Positions 1 through 8,230 of a stretch of 64,000 nucleotides of DNA are shown here, piece after piece (the stretch's first letter is position 1; every line of letters begins with the position of its first letter). Source of the stretch: Anaeropeptidivorans aminofermentans. GTDB taxonomy: Bacteria > Bacillota > Clostridia > Lachnospirales > UBA5962. Location: contig NZ_OW711693.1 of assembly GCF_940670685.1 (NCBI RefSeq), forward strand, positions 2,976,001-3,040,000, given 5' to 3'. A model generated the notes under the pieces. That model did no database searches. It was not told the DNA's origin and saw nothing but the letters and a program-made list of their open reading frames with translations. A program made the position numbers and the translations under genes.

Positions 1-512
1 ATGTGCTTTACCTGCTTTCCGCAGGAAGGGCAAAACCCAAAACCCTTTGTGTCCGAGCCGCAAAACTCACAAGGAATTTCTTTAAACGAAACGCTCGTTT
101 CAAAAAGCCCTTTATTTTTTGCTTCCTCATAGCCTTTTACTGGGGCGTCGAGGCCTTTAGATTCCTGTTTAAGACAACTGTTTTCAATGGAAGCAAGAAG
201 CATCTCGCCCTTCTCGCTTCTGTAAGGGCTTACTTCTATTTCTTTATAAAGAATATGCTCCATCATTTCATCTGTGGATTTAATTATTTCCGCGGCTTCG
301 TTCAGAAGCTCAAAATCCTTGCTTTTTATTTTCACGTAATGCATTTTTTCATGAGTAACGCCCTTTCTTGTTACTCCCGTAATGCCTGCGCCGTTAAGCC
401 TTTTCATATCCAAAGTTCTAAAAAGCTTTTCAAAACACTCCCAAGGCTCAAGCGCTCCGTTAAAAATAAGCTTAAGCATATATACACTGCCTTTATTATA
501 AGATGGGGCCAA
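1..512 (-). CDS. Zinc-ribbon protein of unknown function (5' part, runs off left edge)
   Basis: An open frame on the minus strand reads without a stop from a TTG at 512 to the window edge, giving at least 170 residues. A strong GGGAGG lies 7 bases before this TTG and decides the start; the next in-frame ATG (479) has no such site. The part seen is a mostly charged alpha/beta stretch, followed near residues 150-167 by CEFC and CPSCG, a pair of cysteine knuckles like a zinc ribbon. The C-terminus lies outside the window. I do not recognise the family. It is divergent from the gerM-like gene. The long plus-strand ORF over the same region is a shadow. Confidence 0.7.
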   Translation of the reverse strand, partial: MAPSYNKGSVYMLKLIFNGALEPWECFEKLFRTLDMKRLNGAGITGVTRKGVTHEKMHYVKIKSKDFELLNEAAEIIKSTDEMMEHILYKEIEVSPYRSEKGEMLLASIENSCLKQESKGLDAPVKGYEEAKNKGLFETSVSFKEIPCEFCGSDTKGFGFCPSCGKQVKH

Positions 513-708
513 ATTGATACCTCCCTGCACATATTTTCCGTTAAATTCCCATATGCTTAATTATATACAAGAAAAGCAATAATACCAAGAGAAATAAAAA
601 AATTTGCCTGATTCTGTCTTATGGAAAAAATTATGTAATTATATGTTGGACAATTTTTCTTGTGAAGAGTTTATTAAATGGAATAAAATGGAATCAAGGA
701 GGTCTGCC

Positions 709-1209
709 ATGAATATACCCAAAATTATAATTATAATTCTTATATTGCTGCTTTTTATATTTCCTCAAAGGGTCTATGCAAAAGAGCTGAATGCCTTTTA
801 CATTGCCTACGACGAAGAAAATGAGGCCTACTTTTATAGAGAAAGCCTTGAACTAAAAGATGAAATCACAGAAAAAAGCATCTGCCTTATTTTCAACATG
901 CTTTTTAAAGGCACGGAAAATGCCAACCTATATAAGTTTCCTGAAGGGACAAGAGCCTTGAACGCTGATATAAAAGATGATTTGCTCACCCTTACGGTAT
1001 CTTCTGAAATACTCAATTACGGCGGCGGAAGCTTTTATGAAACTATCCTCAGGGATCAAATCGTAAAAACAGCCCTTGACATAGAAGGGGTAGGCAAAGT
1101 AACCTTATTAATAGACAATCAGACAAACGCTCTTGTCGAAGGGCTTATTATTAAGGAGGCAGACCAATGCGTTCTGACAACAGAAGAAACGACGAACTTA
1201 GAAAAATAA
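709..1209 (+). CDS. gerM: GerMN-domain sporulation/germination protein (GerM-like)
   Basis: A 166-residue protein with a hydrophobic N-terminal signal or anchor (residues 3-21, rich in I and L) followed by one GerMN domain. The typical block is visible: an FYETILRDQIVKTAL stretch, then a glycine-valine turn and a V-x-L-L-I-D strand. In Bacillus, GerM is a larger two-domain lipoprotein needed for septal peptidoglycan work and germination; this copy has one domain and no clear lipobox. The start at 709 follows AAGGAGG at good spacing; a longer in-frame reading from 604 lacks such a site. Its end overlaps the start of rph by about 40 bases, and the gerM-rph pairing is conserved in Bacillus, which supports the call. 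Confidence 0.75.
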   Translation: MNIPKIIIIILILLLFIFPQRVYAKELNAFYIAYDEENEAYFYRESLELKDEITEKSICLIFNMLFKGTENANLYKFPEGTRALNADIKDDLLTLTVSSEILNYGGGSFYETILRDQIVKTALDIEGVGKVTLLIDNQTNALVEGLIIKEADQCVLTTEETTNLEK

Positions 1210-1886
1210 ATATTACAAGAAATTATTTGCTCTATCCCGAAGGCTCGGTATTGATAGAATGGGGAAATACAAAAATTATATGTACCGCAACAGTTGAAGA
1301 AAAAGTTCCGCCTTTTCTCATAGGAAAGGAGCAAGGCTGGATAAGCGCGGAATATTCCATGCTTCCCGGGGCTACCGCCACAAGAAACCAGCGGGACATT
1401 GCAAAGCTTAAAAAAAGCCCCCGCTCCGTTGAAATCCAAAGACTCATAGCCCGCTCTTTAAGGGCCGGTGCCGATTTAAGCAAATTAAAAGATATTTCCA
1501 TCATCATAGACTGCGACGTTATCCAGGCAGACGGCGGAACAAGATGTGCTTCCATAACGGGAGGCTTTGTGGCCCTTTATGATGCCTGTATAAAGCTTAT
1601 GGATAAGGGAATCCTTCTGGAAAACCCCATAAAGCAGTTTGTTTCTGCCGTAAGCATCGGCATCGTCAATAAAGTTCCCATGCTTGATTTATGCTATGAA
1701 GAGGATTCTTCTGCCGATGTGGATTTTAACGCTATTATGACAGAAGACGGGCGCTTTGCGGAGATTCAGGGAACGGGAGAAAACAATACCTTTTCCATGG
1801 AGGAGCTTCATGAAATATTAAAGCTTGCCAAAATAGGAAACGATGAAATTATCCAAATACAGAAAAAATCTCTTGAAATCCTATAG
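1167..1886 (+). CDS. rph: Ribonuclease PH
   Basis: A 239-residue phosphorolytic 3'-5' exoribonuclease that trims the 3' ends of tRNA precursors. Family blocks seen in order are an N-terminal R-x-D-x-R (residues 2-6), SAEYSMLPGAT (about 62-72), the R-S-x-E-I-Q-R-L-I-x-R-S-L-R helix (about 87-100) and DCDVIQADGGTR with a following ITGG (about 113-130). The length is close to the usual 240-245. The ATG overlaps the end of the gerM-like gene and has its own AAGGAGG, so translation is likely coupled. In Bacillus the next gene is a nucleotide pyrophosphatase; here it is replaced by intergenic repeats. Confidence 0.95.
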   Translation: MRSDNRRNDELRKINITRNYLLYPEGSVLIEWGNTKIICTATVEEKVPPFLIGKEQGWISAEYSMLPGATATRNQRDIAKLKKSPRSVEIQRLIARSLRAGADLSKLKDISIIIDCDVIQADGGTRCASITGGFVALYDACIKLMDKGILLENPIKQFVSAVSIGIVNKVPMLDLCYEEDSSADVDFNAIMTEDGRFAEIQGTGENNTFSMEELHEILKLAKIGNDEIIQIQKKSLEIL

Positions 1887-1929
1887 CTTTTTCTTTAGTA
1901 ATTTTACGGAAACCTGTTTTCGGGAAGCA

Positions 1930-2068
1930 TATAGTAAATTTCTCATAAATAAAGTAACAAAACCTATTTACTTCAGACTCAAAAAATATAGATTTCCTTT
2001 AGAAACGCTACATTTTGAGCCTATGTAAATATATGATTTTGCTCCCGTTTAATTTTAAATTTACTATA
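1930..2068. repeat. Family A palindromic interspersed repeat, copy 1
   Basis: A 139-bp imperfect palindrome bounded by TATAGTAAATTT and its inverse AAATTTACTATA. The interior holds the family motif (AAGTAACAAAACC, an arm ending in a hairpin around a TTTCC...GGAAAC-like centre, and a TTTTG...TTAC-like return arm). It lies just downstream of rph. The same unit recurs at 7744, 7971, 29327, 36021 and 58779. Confidence 0.85.
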
Positions 2069-2156
2069 AATGTTTTCTTACATGTGTACTATATTTAATG
2101 CCCTTTAGCTATTGCTAAGGGGCATTAAATATTATAAACTTGTAAGTAGATTATAT

Positions 2157-2460
2157 TAGGCATTGTTTGTAAATAGAGAAACCGACAAAAATAATAAATA
2201 AATGAAAGTCTATTTATTATTTTACAGCAGAAATACATTTTTCAGCTGTAAAGCTGAAAAAGTATTGTTTGCAAAAAAGTGTGAATTCGAGGAGAAAACC
2301 GCAGAGATAGCATGCCATACACTTTTAGCATAATGCTAAAAGTGCAGCTTCAGGTTTACCCTGGGTAAACCTGTACGGCATATCTTGAGGATTTTCAACG
2401 AAGAAGGCATACCTTTTAGGCAAAATAAACTAGAGTTTTGATTTTACAAACAAGCCCTAA
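2157..2460. repeat. Family F MITE-like element, copy 1
   Basis: About 300 bp bounded by AGGCATTGTTTGTAAA and an inverted TTTACAAACAAGCCCT, so the ends form a 15-bp imperfect inverted repeat. Inside are several hairpins, including a TAATAAATAAA/TTTATTTATTA arm pair, a CTTTTAGCAT/ATGCTAAAAG palindrome and a CAGGTTTACC/GGTAAACCTG palindrome. The first 130 bp match, in reverse orientation, 56930-57080. No coding sequence. It lies directly upstream of the S9 peptidase gene. Confidence 0.65.
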
Positions 2461-2481
2461 TTAAAAGAAGGGAGTATTTTT

Positions 2482-4464
2482 ATGGAAAAGGTTTTAATTG
2501 ATGACATGAAGCTTTTTAAGTATTTGTCTCGGCTTAAATATTCTCCATCAGGCAAAAGCTACGCTTTTATAGTAAAATCCGCTTCTAAGGAAAATTCATA
2601 TCACTCTGCAGTATATTTATGCAACAGCCAAAAGGAAATCATCCCCTTAACAGAACCAAAAGGCAACGTAGGCTTTTTTGAATGGCTTGACGATGAAAAT
2701 ATAATTTTTTCAGAAATAAGAGATGAAAAAATAAAAAACCGGATAAAAGAAGGAGAGGAGATCAGTTCCTTTTATAAAATATCTGTAAAAGGCGGAGAAG
2801 CCGCTCATTTATTTGATGTCAATTTAAAGGCAGCGGATATCCTTCCTTTAGGTGATGAAAAATATCTTATCTCGGCTGTTTTTAATAATGCCTATCCCGA
2901 TCTTTCAGGAAAAGATGATTTTGAAAAATCTAAGCTCCTGAAAGAGTTTAAAAAAGAGCAGGATTATAAAGTGGTAGATGAGCTTCCTTTCTATTTTAAC
3001 GGAAAAGGCTTCATTAATAAGATGCGGTCAAGGCTTTACATATATGAAAAGGGTAATTTAACCCCTATTACAGGCAATTTATATAATACAAATAAATTTG
3101 CCCTCTCTCCCTGCAAAAAATATATTCTTCATACAGGCTTGGAATATGAAGATATTATGGACCAAAGAAGCGAAATTAATTTATATGATATCGAGAAGAA
3201 AGAAACGCTAAACCTTGTAGGGCTTAAATATTATATCAGCGCCATTGATTTTATAAAGGATAAAATCGTATTTGCCGCAAGCGAAAGAAAGCTTTTCGGT
3301 ACTGTGGAAGACCCGGATTTCTACTGCGTGGATATAAATAAAAATGTAGAGCTGCTGTCAAAATTCGGGAAATCCGTAGGCTCCCTTCCAGGCTCTGACT
3401 GCCGCTTAGGAGGCGGAAACTCCTTTAAGGAGTATAACGGAGCGCTTTATTTTATATCTCTTGATAATCACTATACAGATTTATATAAGCTTGATTTGGA
3501 GCAAAAATCCATTGAAAAAATAACAGATTTTAAAGGCAGCATCGACTTTTTCGACATTTCCCATGAGGGCATTGCTTTGGCAGGCTTCTTTAAGGATCAT
3601 CTTCAGGAAATTTATGAAATTAAGCAGAATGACCTTGAAAAAATAAGTAAATTCAATGCATGGGTTAAGGAAGAACGGTATTATTCAAAGCCTGTCCACC
3701 ATGTATTTACCGATAAGGACGGTTATGAAATCGACGGCTGGGCTCTGCTCCCCAAAGATTATGATGAAAACAAAAAATATCCCTGTATTTTAAATATCCA
3801 CGGCGGACCCAAGGCGGCTTACGGCGATATTTACTTCCATGAAATGCAGTATTGGGCAAGCGAAGGCTATTTCGTTATATTCTCCAATCCAAGGGGAAGC
3901 GACGGTAAGGGCAATGATTTTGCCAATATCAGAGGCATTTACGGCACCGTAGATTACGAAGACATTATGCTTTTCACCGATGAAATGCTTAAAAAATATC
4001 CTGCCATCGACGAAAACCGCCTTGGCGTTACCGGCGGTTCCTACGGAGGCTATATGACAAACTGGATTATCGGCCACACCCATAGATTTAAGGCCGCCGC
4101 AAGCCAGAGAAGCATTGCCAGCTGGATGAGCCTTACCTATACAAGCGATATCGGCTATTATTTTGATACGGATCAAGCGAGGGCTGACGCTTGGAACAAT
4201 CCAAAACAGGTATGGGATATGTCTCCTTTGAAATTCGCCGAAAATGTGAAAACGCCCCTTCTCCTTCTCCATTCCGACGAGGATTTCCGCTGCGGCATAT
4301 GGGAAGCCTATCAGATGTTTACCGCCGTAAAATTAAGAGGCGTAGAAAGCAAAATATTTATCTTCCACGGAGAAAACCATGAGCTTTCCCGTTCAGGAAA
4401 GCCGGACCACAGAGAGAGAAGGCTTCTTGAATTAACCTCATGGATGGATAAGCATTTAAAATAA
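2482..4464 (+). CDS. S9 family serine peptidase (prolyl oligopeptidase / acylaminoacyl peptidase type)
   Basis: 660 residues: an N-terminal beta-propeller-like half (about 1-390) and a C-terminal alpha/beta-hydrolase half. The catalytic triad can be placed at Ser520 in GGSYGGYM, Asp601 in the SDEDFRC stretch and His633 in GENHELS. An oxyanion-hole region HGGPKAAYG precedes them. There is no signal peptide, so a cytosolic oligopeptidase acting on short or N-acylated peptides is likely. The start has GAAGGGAG upstream. Its TAA is followed with no gap by the ATG of the next gene, so the two are made from one message. Confidence 0.92.
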   Translation: MEKVLIDDMKLFKYLSRLKYSPSGKSYAFIVKSASKENSYHSAVYLCNSQKEIIPLTEPKGNVGFFEWLDDENIIFSEIRDEKIKNRIKEGEEISSFYKISVKGGEAAHLFDVNLKAADILPLGDEKYLISAVFNNAYPDLSGKDDFEKSKLLKEFKKEQDYKVVDELPFYFNGKGFINKMRSRLYIYEKGNLTPITGNLYNTNKFALSPCKKYILHTGLEYEDIMDQRSEINLYDIEKKETLNLVGLKYYISAIDFIKDKIVFAASERKLFGTVEDPDFYCVDINKNVELLSKFGKSVGSLPGSDCRLGGGNSFKEYNGALYFISLDNHYTDLYKLDLEQKSIEKITDFKGSIDFFDISHEGIALAGFFKDHLQEIYEIKQNDLEKISKFNAWVKEERYYSKPVHHVFTDKDGYEIDGWALLPKDYDENKKYPCILNIHGGPKAAYGDIYFHEMQYWASEGYFVIFSNPRGSDGKGNDFANIRGIYGTVDYEDIMLFTDEMLKKYPAIDENRLGVTGGSYGGYMTNWIIGHTHRFKAAASQRSIASWMSLTYTSDIGYYFDTDQARADAWNNPKQVWDMSPLKFAENVKTPLLLLHSDEDFRCGIWEAYQMFTAVKLRGVESKIFIFHGENHELSRSGKPDHRERRLLELTSWMDKHLK

Positions 4465-5466
4465 ATGAGTAAAATTAGGACGGAAGCCGATTTATATGAA
4501 CCGGTGAAAAATCATTTTGCTTCCATGGGATATAAAGTAAGAGGAGAAGTAAAAGACTGCGACATTGCCGCCATCAAAGATGACGAACTGATTGTGATTG
4601 AACTTAAGAAGGGGTTCAATACAAAACTTTTATTTCAGCTTATAGACCGGCAGAAAATGGCGGATAAGGTCTATATGGCCCTTCCCTCTTTGAAATGGAA
4701 CAGGAAAGACTTCGGCAGGATCCTCTATATAGCCAAGAAGCTTAATATCGGCTTTATAACGGTGAAATCCCGGACCAATGAACTTATTGTCCACCATGAG
4801 CCGGAAGCTCTGCCAAGGCCTAAAAACGCAGTTAAAACAAAGGCTGTAAAAAATGAACTGAGCAAAAGGCTTTCGGATATGAATAAAGGCGGCGTAAGCA
4901 ATACAAAGCTTATGACAGCTTACCGGGAAAAGTGCATTTACGCCGCCGTCATCATAAACGAAGAAGGAGAAACAAGCCCTAAACGTTTAAGGGAATTCGG
5001 CTTTACTCAAGCGGAAACTTCCAATATGTTTTATAAAAACTTTTACGGCTGGTTTGAAAAAAAGAAAACGGGGATTTATCTTCTTACGGAAGAAGGCCGA
5101 AATGAAATTCTCTCTTCCTATAAGGAAGCCTATAATATTTATAGGGATTTATATTTTGAGAAATCAAAGGAATTTTTAAATGCTTCATCTTCCTTAAAAT
5201 CAGATGAAAAAGAGACAAATGAGGATTTGCTCGGAAACATTGATAAAGTACATACAACAGAATTAGGCTGTGAGCGGATAAGGAAAAATTTAAAGCTGGA
5301 GAACCAAGATATTATAGAATGGTGCAGGCAAAAAATCCAATTTGCAGATAATATCACCCGAAAGGGGAAGAATTGGTATATCTCTATCGATGATTTTGTT
5401 TTAACCGTAAACGCCCATAGCTTCACAGTAATTACCGCCCATAAGAAAAAAGGGGTTAGAAAATAA
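4465..5466 (+). CDS. DUF2161-like PD-(D/E)XK nuclease-fold protein
   Basis: 333 residues. The N-terminal third resembles the DUF2161 family: a helix with EADLYEPVKNHF, then D-C-D-I-A-A-I and I-V-I-E-L-K-K (residues about 31-50), which fits the D...ExK core of the PD-(D/E)XK nuclease fold. Several HTH-like and Lys-rich stretches follow; the rest is not recognised. It starts directly at the stop of the S9 peptidase gene, with no intergenic base and no strong site of its own, suggesting coupled translation. A bidirectional terminator follows. The link to DNA repair or defence is inference only; substrate unknown. Confidence 0.7.
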   Translation: MSKIRTEADLYEPVKNHFASMGYKVRGEVKDCDIAAIKDDELIVIELKKGFNTKLLFQLIDRQKMADKVYMALPSLKWNRKDFGRILYIAKKLNIGFITVKSRTNELIVHHEPEALPRPKNAVKTKAVKNELSKRLSDMNKGGVSNTKLMTAYREKCIYAAVIINEEGETSPKRLREFGFTQAETSNMFYKNFYGWFEKKKTGIYLLTEEGRNEILSSYKEAYNIYRDLYFEKSKEFLNASSSLKSDEKETNEDLLGNIDKVHTTELGCERIRKNLKLENQDIIEWCRQKIQFADNITRKGKNWYISIDDFVLTVNAHSFTVITAHKKKGVRK

Positions 5467-5470
5467 GTAC

Positions 5471-5505
5471 AAAAAAAGGGAGACAAATTTGTCTCCCTTT
5501 TTTAT
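5471..5505. terminator. Bidirectional terminator
   Basis: AAAAAAAGGGAGACAAAT and its inverse form a tight hairpin with A/T tails on both sides. It separates the plus-strand peptidase/nuclease pair from the convergent aldolase gene. Confidence 0.9.
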
Positions 5506-5511
5506 ATATTC

Positions 5512-6459
5512 TTAGTTCATAGAATCCGTAGAGCCTAAAACATCTTTGATTTTTCCTTCAACAAGCTCCTGAAGATAAGTTCTTGCGTCACCTAAATATC
5601 CTCTTGGGTCGAAGCCCTTTGGATTTTCAGCTAAGTATCTTCTAACGGCGGCGGTCATGCCAAGACGAAGGTCTGTATCCATGTTGATTTTGCATACGGC
5701 CATAGAGCATGCTTTTCTTAACATATCATTTGGAACGCCCTTTGCGCCGTCAATTTGTGCGCCGTATTGATTGCAGATTTCTACGCTTTTAGCGTCAACT
5801 GCGGAAGCGCCGTGAAGTACGATAGGATAATTTCTAAAGCCTTCGGCTTCAAGCTTCTCTGTGATTTTTGCAAGCCTGTCGAAATCAAGCCTTGCTTCAC
5901 CTTTAAACTTATATGCGCCGTGGCTTGTACCGATGGCAACAGCAAGAGAATCTACCCCTGTTCTCTTAACGAAATCTACCGCCTGATCAGGGTCTGTAAA
6001 GGTAGCGTTTTCATGGGCAACATTAACATCGTCCTCTATGCCTGCAAGCTGTCCAAGCTCTGCTTCAACAACTACGCCTCTTGCATGGGCATAATCCACA
6101 ACCTCTTTTGTTTTTGCAACATTTGTTTCATAATCAAAATGAGAGCCGTCGAACATAACGGAAGTAAATCCTGCTTCAATACATTCTTTAACTGTTTCAA
6201 GATCTGGGCCGTGGTCAAGGTGAAGCGCTATATCAATACCTGTTTCAGCTACTGCCGCGTCTACCATGCCCTTTAAATATCCCGGGCCTGCAAACTTAAG
6301 CGCAGATTTTGAAACCTGAAGGATAACAGCTGAATTCTGAGCTTTTGCAGCTCTCGTAATTGCCTGTATAATCTCCATATTATTGATATTGAATGCGCCG
6401 ATAGCATATTTTCCCTCAAATGCCTTTTCAAACATTTTAGACGTTGTTACTAATGCCAT
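5512..6459 (-). CDS. fba: Class II fructose-1,6-bisphosphate aldolase
   Basis: 315 residues. It splits fructose 1,6-bisphosphate into dihydroxyacetone phosphate and glyceraldehyde 3-phosphate in glycolysis, and runs in reverse in gluconeogenesis. Zinc-aldolase motifs are clear: GAFNINNMEII near the start, LHLDHG (metal His, about residue 80), VMFDGSHFDYETN, GTSHGAYK (metal His), IVLHGAS (metal His) and NMDTDLRLG (phosphate binding). The start has GAAAGGAGC. It stands alone on the minus strand, convergent with the upstream nuclease-like gene and sharing its terminator. A -35-like TTGTCA lies 5' of the gene. Confidence 0.96.
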   Translation of the reverse strand: MALVTTSKMFEKAFEGKYAIGAFNINNMEIIQAITRAAKAQNSAVILQVSKSALKFAGPGYLKGMVDAAVAETGIDIALHLDHGPDLETVKECIEAGFTSVMFDGSHFDYETNVAKTKEVVDYAHARGVVVEAELGQLAGIEDDVNVAHENATFTDPDQAVDFVKRTGVDSLAVAIGTSHGAYKFKGEARLDFDRLAKITEKLEAEGFRNYPIVLHGASAVDAKSVEICNQYGAQIDGAKGVPNDMLRKACSMAVCKINMDTDLRLGMTAAVRRYLAENPKGFDPRGYLGDARTYLQELVEGKIKDVLGSTDSMN

Positions 6460-6791
6460 AGTGTTGCTCCTTTCAGATAAATAATTATTATGTTGAATTA
6501 ATTGATGACAAATGTTCTTATCCTTTTATATACTGTGGTTGAAGTATATAATCAGATTGCCTGCACAGATAAATATATTTTGTTAAAAATTTATTTAGAC
6601 GGCAAAAATGAAAAACTAGATAAATATAAGCTTTTAAACCATTTTTACCTCAAGCTTTATTATTAGTTAGCAAAAAAGCTTTAATCTTTGTTAACTATAC
6701 TATAATTATAATATTTCAAAATTTTTTTTACAACCATAACTTGTATTTTCGTCCTTTTTTAAATACAATTAAGTATAAGGGGGTTTTTTAC
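6460..6791. other. Divergent promoter region between fba and lspA
   Basis: An AT-rich 330-bp stretch with no ORF. On the minus strand a TTGTCA followed by an ATAATT-like box could serve fba. On the plus strand several TATAAT-like boxes precede lspA. I see no riboswitch or repeat here. Confidence 0.4.
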
Positions 6792-7238
6792 ATGATATTT
6801 CTATTGATTTTGGCAATAATATTCGTTCTTGATATGCTAAGTAAGCATATTATCTCCAAACGCATCAAGGAAGGGCAGCAAATTGAGGTAATTAAAAACA
6901 AATTTTACATTACCCATATAAAGAATAAAGGGGCTGCCTACGGAATGCTTTCTGAAAACAGAGGCCTGCTGCTCTTATCTTCCATAGGCTCTTTAGTGAT
7001 TCTTTCCAAGCTGTTTTTTGATGCCTTAAAAAACGGAAAAAGCAGCCTTACGAAGGCTTCTTTAGCAATGGTCCTTGGCGGCGGCCTTGGGAATATATAC
7101 GACAGGATTTTTAAAAAAGAAGTTACTGATTTTCTTTACGTTAAATACAAAAAGGCCCCTATATTTAATATAGCAGACGTATTCGTAGCCCTTGGCATTA
7201 CTCTTCTATTTGTTAAAGAGCTTTTCAGTAAAGATTAA
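6792..7238 (+). CDS. lspA: Lipoprotein signal peptidase (signal peptidase II)
   Basis: 148 residues, four hydrophobic segments. It removes signal peptides from prolipoproteins after lipid attachment in the membrane. Family motifs are present: V-L-D-x-x-S-K in TM1, N-K-G-A-A-Y-G, the GGGLGNIYDRI block with the first catalytic Asp, V-T-D-F-L, and FNIADVF with the second Asp. The start at 792 of this kilobase (ATG 6792) follows AAGGGGG; the longer in-frame reading from 6741 has no site. It stands alone. A likely client, the SpoIID-family lipoprotein, is encoded nearby. Confidence 0.93.
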   Translation: MIFLLILAIIFVLDMLSKHIISKRIKEGQQIEVIKNKFYITHIKNKGAAYGMLSENRGLLLLSSIGSLVILSKLFFDALKNGKSSLTKASLAMVLGGGLGNIYDRIFKKEVTDFLYVKYKKAPIFNIADVFVALGITLLFVKELFSKD

Positions 7239-7475
7239 TTTTTTAATTTTATAAAAATAATTTTTAATATAATTTGAAATACGTATATTTATATAAATAT
7301 ATTACCGTAAATCCAGGCTTTGCCGATACATTTATTCATAGTTTAGCCTGTTTTTATGTCCATATTCTCTAAATATTCAAATTTTTTCTTCTTTATGTTA
7401 TGTAAGAACCGGCCTAAAAATGTACTTTTTGATACTTGTTACCTGTATTTGCCACGTTTTATGGAAGAGCTGTAC

Positions 7476-7504
7476 TTGTAATACGCAAAAAAATATATTA
7501 TAAT
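7476..7504 (+). promoter_or_regulatory. Promoter of the 6S-like RNA
   Basis: TTGTAA (7476-7481), 17 bases, TATAAT (7499-7504). Transcription would begin near 7511, exactly at the 5' edge of the structured RNA. Confidence 0.7.
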
Positions 7505-7510
7505 ATATTC

Positions 7511-7735
7511 TACTCCTGAGGTGTGCGATAACCTATTATTTTGAACCTACAGTTCTCATAAGGGAGCCTTACCATTGACTATCCTACGACAGGCCGCAAG
7601 ATAATTCCCTTTGGGCAGCGGAAGCCGGAAAATAGTTTGCGGGCGCCCACCTAGCGTTTGCTAGGTGTCAAAATTATAGGACCGGCACCTTGGGTATAAA
7701 AAACCTTATGCGTAAAGCTAAGGCTTTTTTATTTT
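7511..7735 (+). ncRNA. ssrS: 6S RNA (RNA polymerase-binding regulatory RNA)
   Basis: A roughly 200-nt stretch with no ORF, a sigma-A-type promoter in front and a terminator behind. The 5' end (CCTATTATTTTGA, 7532-7544) pairs with the 3' end (TCAAAATTATAGG, 7668-7680), and AGGTG near 7520 pairs with CACCT near 7686. This gives a long closing stem around a large open region and an inner arm with GGGAGCC, GCGACAGG-like and GGCAGCGG blocks. One long rod with a central bubble is the 6S architecture, mimicking an open promoter to hold sigma-A polymerase in stationary phase. The identity rests on layout and my recall of clostridial 6S sequences, so it needs a covariance search to be sure. Confidence 0.7.
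7697..7735 (+). terminator. Terminator of the 6S-like RNA
   Basis: CCTTA...TAAGG stem flanked by A-run and T-run (AAAAAACC to GGCTTTTTTATTTTT). Confidence 0.75.
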
Positions 7736-7743
7736 TACAGGGT

Positions 7744-7888
7744 TTATACTAAAGCAAATTTCTTATAAAGAAGTAACCAAAACCTATTCACTACGGATTC
7801 AAAAATACGGATTTCCTTTGGAAACGGTACATTTTTGAATCTTTGCGAATATACGGTTTTGTTACTGTTTAACTTCAAATTTACTATA
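7744..7888. repeat. Family A palindromic repeat, copy 2
   Basis: Same unit as 1930-2068. The left end is slightly eroded (TATACTAAAGCAAATTT); the right end is intact (AAATTTACTATA). It follows the 6S terminator. A family B-like end (AAAGCAAATTGACTGTAT) lies at 7911-7928 between this and the next copy. Confidence 0.8.
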
Positions 7889-7970
7889 TATTCTGTTTTT
7901 AAACATCTCAAAAGCAAATTGACTGTATTAGTATTTCATGTGAATTAAAGTATGGCTCTTAATTTTCATT

Positions 7971-8109
7971 TATAGTAAATTTCATATAAAGAAGCAGCAA
8001 AAACCTATTCCCATCAGGCCCAAAAACACGGATTTCCTTCGGAAACGGTACATTTTTAAGCCTGTGTGCATATACGGCTTTGCTGCTGTTTAACTTTAAA
8101 TTTACTATA
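7971..8109. repeat. Family A palindromic repeat, copy 3
   Basis: 139 bp with both ends intact (TATAGTAAATTT and AAATTTACTATA), in the same orientation as copy 2 and 80 bp from it. It ends 120 bp before the SpoIID-family gene. Confidence 0.85.
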
Positions 8110-8230
8110 GTATAGAATATATCCTTTTCTTTTCTCATATACTTTCTTGTACAGGCTTACATATACAATTAATCCAATTTTTTAAAACATTGTGAAAAAG
8201 CGTCAACCTTTTACAAACAGGAGGTTTAAG

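Noticed and set aside
3-560. Long plus-strand ORF at the left edge (185 codons)
   Set aside because: It is the shadow of a better minus-strand frame with a strong ribosome site at 520-525, zinc-knuckle cysteines and natural codon use.
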